Positions 48,621 through 55,271 of a stretch of DNA of 55,271 bases are shown here, one piece after another. The translations under genes and the position numbers were made by a program. The notes under the pieces are model-generated. The model was not told the DNA's origin and ran no database searches. It saw only the letters and a program-made list of their open reading frames with translations. The DNA is taken from assembly GCF_000003605.2 (NCBI RefSeq), contig NW_003109983.1, positions 409,810-465,080 on the forward strand, read 5' to 3'. Positions within the stretch are counted from its first letter, which is position 1, and each line of letters starts with the position of its first letter. This DNA is from Saccoglossus kowalevskii. Its lineage: Eukaryota; Hemichordata; Enteropneusta; Harrimaniidae.

Positions 48621-51600
48621 AAATGTTTAAAAAATTAGTATTCAAGTCTCAATTACAAAACTTGTTATAATCAATTGAATTTGTCAATAAAATAATGTTA
48701 ATGGATAATTATATATTTTCAGTAAGCTTTAACTATTTCATTTAGGGGGATGAACGTTATGAAGTCATTTGCATAATTTAATTCTCCATCACCTGTCAGA
48801 GAATTTGCAGTTACCTGGGCGTGTTGCGCCCTCAGTCGACGCTGCCGAGAGCGACGTCACCGCCGACAGTTTTGCTGGTGTTATGGCATTGGCATTATGT
48901 TGCAACGTTGGTGAGGAATAAGATGTTTATTCTTATTACCTGTACGTCATATGTATCTGCCTTTCCCGGAACTGTTATCCACATTGCTACTTAAACTACT
49001 GGTTGACTGTCATACAGTAATTGTTGTACTCAGTATATTCTTCCTGTAATAACCTGCTAACATTGTGGAACTTACGCTCTCTAAATTACCATTCAGTTTC
49101 CGCGTGGCTATTGTCATGATTTATATTTCCATGTATTTAGATGTGAGCCCGCTTTTTGCAATTATAACGACATTCACTGATGACCGCTTGATAATTGGTA
49201 CCTGATCGAAGGGCTGGACAATATCAAACCACACTTTCCCTGTCATAGCCTGTCATGATCAAGTTTATACCGCGTATTTGGGGGTTAAAGGGATCAGTTA
49301 GTGGAACAAATGACTGATATAAATGTCAACTATGGAATGTTATTTAAGCCACTGTGGCGCCCACGATATAAACTAACGGTTCGAAGTAGAAGTAATTTCC
49401 CAACATGGGGAGCAATTAATCAAGTATATATGACGTGTTAAGTACTTCGTGTGATTGGCTACATGAGTAGAATCTTGAACTTCCATGTAAGGGAGTCAGA
49501 GGCAGTCCCCGCGAGGCGCCGAGACGAGAAGCTGACACAAATTCTATATCTGTGTGTGTCTCTGTTCGGTGAAGGGATGGCTAACGTAACGAACCCTGGT
49601 ACCTGGCTTAATGTTTTATAACACGTTAATTAAGTCATCACACTATTAGCAAACATTGGAGAGACAGTGCATTCACAACATTTAGTTAGTAGCTTGTGTA
49701 TATATATACGTATAGTAGTCAGCATTTTATACCCGTACGTGGTAAAACATAATAGAATAACAGCCACGTCAAAGGAGTTTGCATTGATACAATATTTATG
49801 TTTAGTGTGATATAAGATAAAAATACGGGTACATCGCTCTTAGTGTACTATAAAGTACTTTACGCGCATTATTACGCAGACTTATTGACATTATTTGTCG
49901 CTGTACATATTATATTATAAATGACATCGTAATATGTATACTGTTTTCAATACACAGGGTAATGAGGCCAAGGACCGACTGTTTACTATGGTGACTATGT
50001 GTGAGACTTACGTTCAGTTGATGCCAATGAAAACATGATTTCTGTAAAAAAAAAAAATACACAACCCAAATAACTGTGGAATCCGTGGATTGTTCTGGCA
50101 TCGGGACGAGAGTTTCTGTAACACCTCGCCTGACATTAATGGCACTAACACATCATCCCAAAAGTTGCATTGGTTTCGGTTTTCAATTTGATTATTTGTA
50201 TCTGCTAACGATTTAAAACATTTTTCGAAGGCACATGAAATCACAAACATTCGTCTCCTCCCGAATATAAAGAATACATTTACCACAATTCGCGTACATT
50301 TAGACTATTAACTATATAACACAATTTTCCTAGAACTCTGAATACATATATAAGAATAACCTCAGAAAGCAATTATAATGTCATTCTTTCGTTGACCCAA
50401 AATAGAGGAAAGGCTGTTAGAAGCTAATTGAATTCAATTAGCAGATTCAGACTGTACACACATTCTACGTTCGTTATTATTCTAAATATGGCAACATCGT
50501 GTAATTGATTACGTAATATAAATTAGAACCAATAGTGTTTGTTCCAACCCGAGATGTATGACTTCAAGTATATAGGTAATGCTACCTAGGGAGCTATCTG
50601 TACTCCAGCTATGACAAAATTGTGTGTTTAAATATAACGCGTGATACAACGCTTATGTGACGTCAACATAACGTCGTTCTAAATGGCGAATGTGTTTTAT
50701 TGTATAGTTCGTCATTTATGATGAAGCAGCGCTCTCAAAGATAATGTTTAGACGGACAGCCACAATTAGCGTCTTATCGTTCACGCATCTGCGTCACGGA
50801 CGCGGTTTGTCGCTAGAGGGCGCGACTCAATGATAGGTGTATATACTTTCCATCTGATGGAATTTGATAGTGTTATTGGCGCATTCATAAGATAGATTAC
50901 TCCCACTTTTGGTAATACAATTACGGCAATTGGCAAATACTGTGTGATTGGGAAGTGTACTGTTCTATCATTATGTTTAGTGAAGTCACCTCTATTAGGT
51001 GTCAACAAAATACTGATGAAGGGTCACTTTAAAATCCTGAAGAAAATCAATTTGCGGTGGACAGATAATAGGAGCTGATTTAATGGCTAGCATTATGAAA
51101 CGTCCTACAAAAAAAAGAAGTTAAAATAGTTTGGTTGCTAGCAATGTTCTTCCCGAAAGAGAAGGAACTGAAACTACGGGTGCTATAAATACCTCTCTTG
51201 TAGTGTCTCCCGGCGGTGATATGTATCTCTCGATCTGGCAGATAAATTAACACGTGATAAAGCTCAGTTTAAACTTGATTAAGCGTAACAATAATTCCTT
51301 CCAGGAAGCGCTCTCTATGAGTAACGTGTGTGTCTGTCTGGTGCTGGATGTTGGTTACTGCGCCCTCACCGACGGCTCCAATCTGGTACAGACGACAAGA
51401 TTTCAAGAATAATTCATGCTATGGCTATATGAGTGAGAGCGCGCCAGAGTGCTATTTTTTCCCCATTGTTTTCACATATGTCACATGATCGTATCGGAAT
51501 TATTGATACGTATCATTAAATCAACAACGGCAACGTGCGTATTCATTGATTCTTACACATTTTTGTTTGCTCCCATATAACACCTAGTGTATAAATATTT

Positions 51601-52316
51601 GTATAACCATATCCGATATATTATAAAAAATTGTCCATGTAAATCGTTTAGGAAGTTTAAGTTGTTTTGTGAACCTCGGAGAGGTGTTCCAATTTGACAT
51701 CATCGGTGCGCCATCACCGTACACATTTTTATTTTTTTATATTTTATGCCGTTGATGGCGCTCTCTACATACAAAAGGCTCGACATGGATTTTTTGAGTG
51801 ACAAGGTTGTCTTACAAAGCAATAATTTCAAGTATACATAATTTGTATCATGTTCAACTGAATTCGATTACAACTGTTTGTTTTGTTTTGAAAAATATAT
51901 TTTGGAAATTCATTGATAGTGAATATATGATAATGTATGTCTTATAGGTGTAATGCTGTAGGCCAATTTTCGGATGGCAAGATGAATATGTGATTATACG
52001 TGTTGAGTCTGTGTAGGTTTTTCACAAACTTCATATACAAGTTGTAAACGAACGATAGCACGTTGTCACATGTACTAACCTTTTTTTAATTTGTTCAAAA
52101 CAATAAACCCAATCTGTCTGAATTTTATAATGACTTTCGAAGGGTTCGGGGTGGTTCAGTGTTAATAAACTTACCATTATTAATCCTAGAAAAAATAATC
52201 CTAGAAAAATAGGGTAGCTTGGATATTAACGGGTCGTCGATAGAGGGCGTTTGGGCTGCCAATCTCCTTGGCTCCTCTATTGACCACAACTTGTAACTTG
52301 ACATAGAAAGCTCATA
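48621..52316. other. Intergenic, 3.7 kb, nothing recognised
   Basis: AT-rich, with several short words like CTAGAGGGCGC and GTGCGCCCTC that recur through the window. Short frames on the minus strand near 50000-50290 and 50781-51008 show no recognisable domain. Confidence 0.45.
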
Positions 52317-52608
52317 TCCTTGGGGCGGAGCTACGTCACAAGACGTTCCACGCTAAGACGCGCACCACTGTATTTCTATGGGCTCAGGTCGAGCCGGTGA
52401 AAATTCGAGAAAACAACACAAACTCAACTTTGAAGTAATCCTGAACAACCAAATTTATATATGTTACACACGCAGGACTAATCTTGCTACACTGTTCAGG
52501 GGGGTCTCAACAACCATCCCAAAGTACCGTTTTCTGCGAGTTTTGGCCTTTGTTTTCACCGCGAGGGTTGCCAGGCGGTGAAAATGTTCGGATGTCCGCC
52601 CCCGAGGA
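52317..52608. mobile_element. MITE with TCCTCGGGGGCGGA ends (copy 2, reversed)
   Basis: Reads TCCTTGGGGCGGA at the left and TCCGCCCCCGAGGA at the right. Inside, blocks such as ACGCGCACCACTGTA, GAGAAAACAACACAAACTCA and TTTATATATGTTACACACG are reverse complements of the 4601-4925 copy along nearly all its length. Slightly shorter (292 bp). Frames at 52378-52709 through it are not genes. Confidence 0.87.
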
Positions 52609-53285
52609 TTGATAAAATTTGCAGCAACGTTATTTTTATAACTTTTTATTTTATAAATTTCACAACTACGACATTTTGTACATAAATTTAGTCTTATTCT
52701 ATTATCCAACTCCTAATTCGTCCACATATTTCCATGTTGCTCCTCTTTTGCAAAAAACAAAGATATTTCTCCTCTCTGTCAATCACAAACCTGATTATTT
52801 GATTTTTATTTCAGTCGTTTTTTTTATTAAACCATCGGTGATCCCGAATGGCTTTCCATGGCAAAACTGTTAATAATTTGGCACACTAACCCTATTGGAA
52901 CTGAGCTACAATAATCAAAAGCATTCAGATGGTATCTTCTCAAACCAGATGGTTGAGCAAAAACATCGTCGTTAACTGAACATCACCATGCTATCCCGCT
53001 AAAAATCAACTGACCCAAACTCCTCACAGGCATCTGATCAATAATAACACATGTGAGAAACATGTTTGTAACAACATTCCAATTTTAGTTTGTAAAACAT
53101 GCCTCAAACATTTTAACTACATACTGCACGAAAGCCAGAGTGAGAGATAAACGTCAGGATTAAACATAATTTAGATATGTTTAATTGGTGATAATGTCGT
53201 ATGTAACATATATAATTCTATTATTATTCTTTTAAATGTTTTACGTGACAGTTCTGAGCAATGTTTTCCCTCTCGACGTTTTTGA
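52609..53285. other. Intergenic, nothing recognised
   Basis: AT-rich sequence between the MITE and the unknown conserved segment. No signals. Confidence 0.4.
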
Positions 53286-53385
53286 TATGCAAGTTGCAAG
53301 TACGAGTGCTGATAGACAGTGCATTTTAGCCACAGACGCCATATTCATGTTTTGGACTACATTACAGGTCTGTGCGACCATTGGT
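53286..53385 (+). repeat. Unknown conserved segment, pair with 17231-17345
   Basis: In one frame it reads QVASTSADRQCILATDAIFM followed by FWTTLQVCATIG; the earlier copy differs at many sites but stays open over the same region. A CCCTCTCGACGTTTTTG pyrimidine-rich tract precedes it. No donor is convincing at the end of the shared block. The family is unknown. Confidence 0.4.
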
Positions 53386-53583
53386 TCTACTGTTTCCCGT
53401 CATTTTAGCATTTACATACCATCCTTTAAATGTGAGATTAAAAATATAATGTACAAACATGTTCACAACTAAATGACGCAAGCCATATAAAGCTTTAATG
53501 TGTATAATGATTGTAAAGCACACCATTTACATAAAATTACCATTAAGACCATGTTCTTTCAATTTAACTGAAGTTAAATACAA

Positions 53584-53589
53584 TTTAAT
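53584..53589 (-). promoter_or_regulatory. Candidate poly(A) signal of the kynureninase gene
   Basis: TTTAAT on the plus strand, i.e. ATTAAA on the gene strand, 75 bases past the stop codon. The position is reasonable; no other hexamer is as close. Confidence 0.4.
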
Positions 53590-53663
53590 AGCCGACACTA
53601 ATTCTATCCTCGCAAATATAATCTCATATCTACTCATCATGCGACAAGCCGTCTAGACAATCA

Positions 53664-53780
53664 CTATTTCGCGGCATTTAGAGCTTCCCCAAGAAATGTA
53701 ATGAATCTATGAACATCCGTAAAGGAATTGTACATGGCTGTCGGTGCTACACGAATAACATTTGGCTCTCTCTTGTCACA
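53664..53780 (-). CDS. kynu: Kynureninase last exon
   Basis: 38 codons plus TAG, acceptor CATTTCAG on the minus strand. Starts at the Cys of CDKR directly after RGVV of the previous exon. It includes [18 protein letters not shown] and ends with a short tail of normal length for the family. Confidence 0.94.
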   Translation of the reverse strand, partial: CDKREPNVIRVAPTAMYNSFTDVHRFITFLGEALNAAK

Positions 53781-55101
53781 CTGAAATGAAAAAAAAAAGA
53801 AAAAAAAAAGTTAATATTTTGATTATACACTGTATATCGGTTATAAATTGTGATCATGCTTACATATCGCATTATGTTGCATGGGCTAAACGTAACTGCA
53901 TCCTACCATATTAGGCAATACGTTTTCCAAATATGGAAACATTATGCGATATTCCCAACTTCGCAGCCATGTTTACGTTGTACATGAAATTCATGGAAAG
54001 AAAGTTCTAATTTTCACATCCAATCCAGTTTTGGGCTTCCTTCCAAACATTTCTGGATTAGGGGGTGAATATTAATAAAGTTATTATGCGATACCACAAT
54101 GTTTTCACTCAGAGAGTATATGTAATTCTCGGCTAGCATTTGCACGTCAGTTACAGAGGTGTTTCTAAGATAAAAATATGTTAATAATTTAATATACAAG
54201 TGATGCAATTTTTGGTTTAAATACACTTGTATTGCAGATGCGCTTCTAATAGATAAAACACGGTGTGCCCACTTTTGTTTACCCAACCGTCTTATCGTCT
54301 TATTGTGACTCAAAGAATCTTCAATAGCCAAGGTCTAAGTCTAAACAGACCTTGGCAGAACGACCATCAAATATGCGTATTCTAACAGCGCCCCAGTAGT
54401 CAGTTGCGGCTAATCATTGTCCAATCAGTTTGCGTGTTTCAAATCCCTCTCTGGCGTTTCATTTTAAACAAAATGGCGGCGCCCATGAATCGTGATATTT
54501 GTGATGATAAAATTGCGAAAGTTTTCGGTGCTCGTGCCCTCAAGCCTCATCAGGTACAGGCAATCGACGCAGTTTTGTGTGGGAAGGATGTCTTCATAGT
54601 GGAATTTTGTTTTATAATTTGGTACGTCCAAGCTGATTGGGCGCCTTGTTTCGAGGCGCGCCCAATCAGATCTCACTGCTTAAGATACAACCAATGCGAT
54701 CCCGCACGGTATCGTAAGGCCTATAGGTCGAAGACACGGGACCGTCCGATTCCGACGATGGACTCAAAGTGTAGCACAATCGATGCGTCCCTCGTAGCAC
54801 ACCATGCAACGCTGCAATTGATCGGGGGTATTTCTAATGATTCGTACTCAGTACTCACCACAACTCCTCGTTTTTCCAATTCCTCGAATACTTTTAAAAT
54901 TGGCACGGAGAACATCAGTGAGAGCTGACATCCCCGTTGTTTTGGATCGGATGGGGTGATGATGTCCACATAAGGTTTGTCGAGCTTGTTTTCCAAAGGA
55001 TCAGACGGTTTAGAATAGTATGTTTGAATCAGTAACTCTAGATAGCCAGTAAGCAGGTAAGACTTTGCTCTTAAATCAGACATCGGAACTTGCATGAAAA
55101 T
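53664..55101 (-). CDS. kynu: Kynureninase, C-terminal two exons (5' partial in window)
   Basis: Kynureninase is the cytosolic PLP enzyme of tryptophan breakdown, cleaving kynurenine or 3-hydroxykynurenine to anthranilate or 3-hydroxyanthranilate plus alanine. Two minus-strand exons are seen: 55101-54859 (243 nt) and 53780-53664 (117 nt with TAG), both phase 0. The first reads [20 protein letters not shown], then [20 protein letters not shown] and [10 protein letters not shown]; the second [20 protein letters not shown] and ends [15 protein letters not shown], ITPSxxxxRGCQL and CDKRxPNxIRVAP are signatures of this enzyme; the Arg of IRVAP is the substrate-carboxylate Arg in the family. The PLP-lysine part lies right of the window. 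Confidence 0.95.
54473..54601 (+). pseudogene. RecQ-type helicase N-terminal fragment
   Basis: From ATGGCGGCG it reads [32 protein letters not shown] and CGKDVFIV, i.e. the motif 0 region of RecQ helicases (F-G...L-K-P-x-Q...A-I...G-K-D-V-F-x-V). The Walker A block (PTGxGKS) that should follow at once is absent; the sequence runs instead into the CCAAT-bearing repeat. A CCAATCAG word 53 bases upstream could be promoter. It lies antisense in the kynureninase intron. It may be the first exon of a larger gene whose next exon is outside, but the missing join and the adjacent repeat favour a relic. Confidence 0.55.
54633..54775. repeat. CCAAT-bearing repeat shared with 38617-38790
   Basis: Begins GCTGATTGGGCGCC and CGCGCCCAATCAG (an imperfect palindrome of inverted CCAAT words), then CGATCCCGCACGGTATCGT and ACCGTCCGATTCCGACGATG, matching the 38.6 kb copy in order. 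Confidence 0.55.
54859..55101 (-). CDS. kynu: Kynureninase penultimate exon
   Basis: 81 codons. I chose the acceptor GTCAAACAG just before ATTTTC, because [14 protein letters not shown] then lines up with the family without a gap; an alternative AG inside (after CATGCAAG) would lose that. Donor GTGAGT directly after RGVV. The plus-strand frame 54404-54928 overlaps it only by chance. Confidence 0.92.
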
Positions 55102-55271
55102 CTGTTTGACATACCAAAAATGATATCTATATAAATTCAGTTTATTAAATATATATATATTATTTATTATTTTCGCCTTCTCTTGTTTTGAATCTATTTA
55201 ACGACTAAATGAGTAAACACGAGTCATTTGTCGGTCGATATTGCCTATACGTAAAATAGTAACATACAAGT
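55102..55271 (-). other. Kynureninase intron running off the window
   Basis: AT-rich intron sequence including a TATATATATATTATTTATTATT stretch. The next upstream exon is not in the window. Confidence 0.75.

Larger units (their letters stand above)
53781..54858 (-). other. Kynureninase last intron, with RecQ-like fragment on the other strand
   Basis: Starts GTGAGT on the minus strand and ends CATTTCAG. Contains an A-rich tract at about 53790, the plus-strand RecQ-like fragment at 54473-54601 and the repeat at 54633-54775. The minus-strand frame at 54014-54331 is not recognised. Confidence 0.8.

Noticed and set aside
54014..54331. 105-codon minus-strand frame in the kynureninase intron
   Set aside because: No resemblance to kynureninase or another family, and flanking exons join without it.

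Overview
This is an invertebrate animal genomic window, not a microbial one. Coding sequence is split into short exons with GT/AG borders, introns run from a few hundred bases to several kilobases, most of the sequence is AT-rich non-coding DNA with microsatellites, MITEs and LTR fragments, and there is one assembly gap (388 N). The receptor genes and the repeat landscape would suit a cephalochordate, ambulacrarian or lophotrochozoan, but the sequence alone does not settle the species.

Two tandem, same-strand paralogues of the Cys-loop (pentameric ligand-gated) receptor superfamily dominate the window. Receptor gene 1 (253-9251, +) is 5'-partial: seven exons are in the window and its first exons lie upstream. 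Receptor gene 2 (37381-46242, +) has eight recognisable exons; only its first (signal-peptide) exon is unidentified. The seven homologous exons match in splice phase and nearly match in size (68/68, 221/218, 83/83, 147/144, 230/230, 144/144, 261/288 nt). Both proteins have the 13-residue Cys-loop, a Pro-Ala-Arg anion-selectivity motif at the start of M2, and four membrane segments, so both should be chloride-channel subunits of the glycine/GABA/GluCl group. In both, the loop-B Glu and loop-D Arg that hold the two ends of an amino-acid ligand in glycine receptors are Arg and Tyr, and the loop-C disulfide is absent. This is the most interesting biology in the window.

The 28 kb between the receptors (9252-37380) has no gene I can defend. 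It holds MITEs (one with TTAA-type ends), a solo LTR on the minus strand, an interspersed repeat, a 10-bp minisatellite resembling tRNA B boxes, and a 20-bp minisatellite split by a 1.1 kb element with hairpin-like ends. Gene 1 introns hold an (AT)30 tract, a 325-bp MITE with perfect 14-bp inverted repeats, a palindromic element and an 842-bp foldback element. Gene 2 introns hold a frameshifted minus-strand exon with a CxxC...CxxC pattern and an LTR-like promoter block with three heat-shock-type elements.

At the right end, the last two exons of a kynureninase gene (53664-55101, -) are clear. A plus-strand fragment matching the N-terminus of RecQ-type helicases sits in its last intron, next to a repeat shared with the 38.6 kb CxxC exon. 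Nothing links kynureninase functionally to the receptors; they are simply neighbours.
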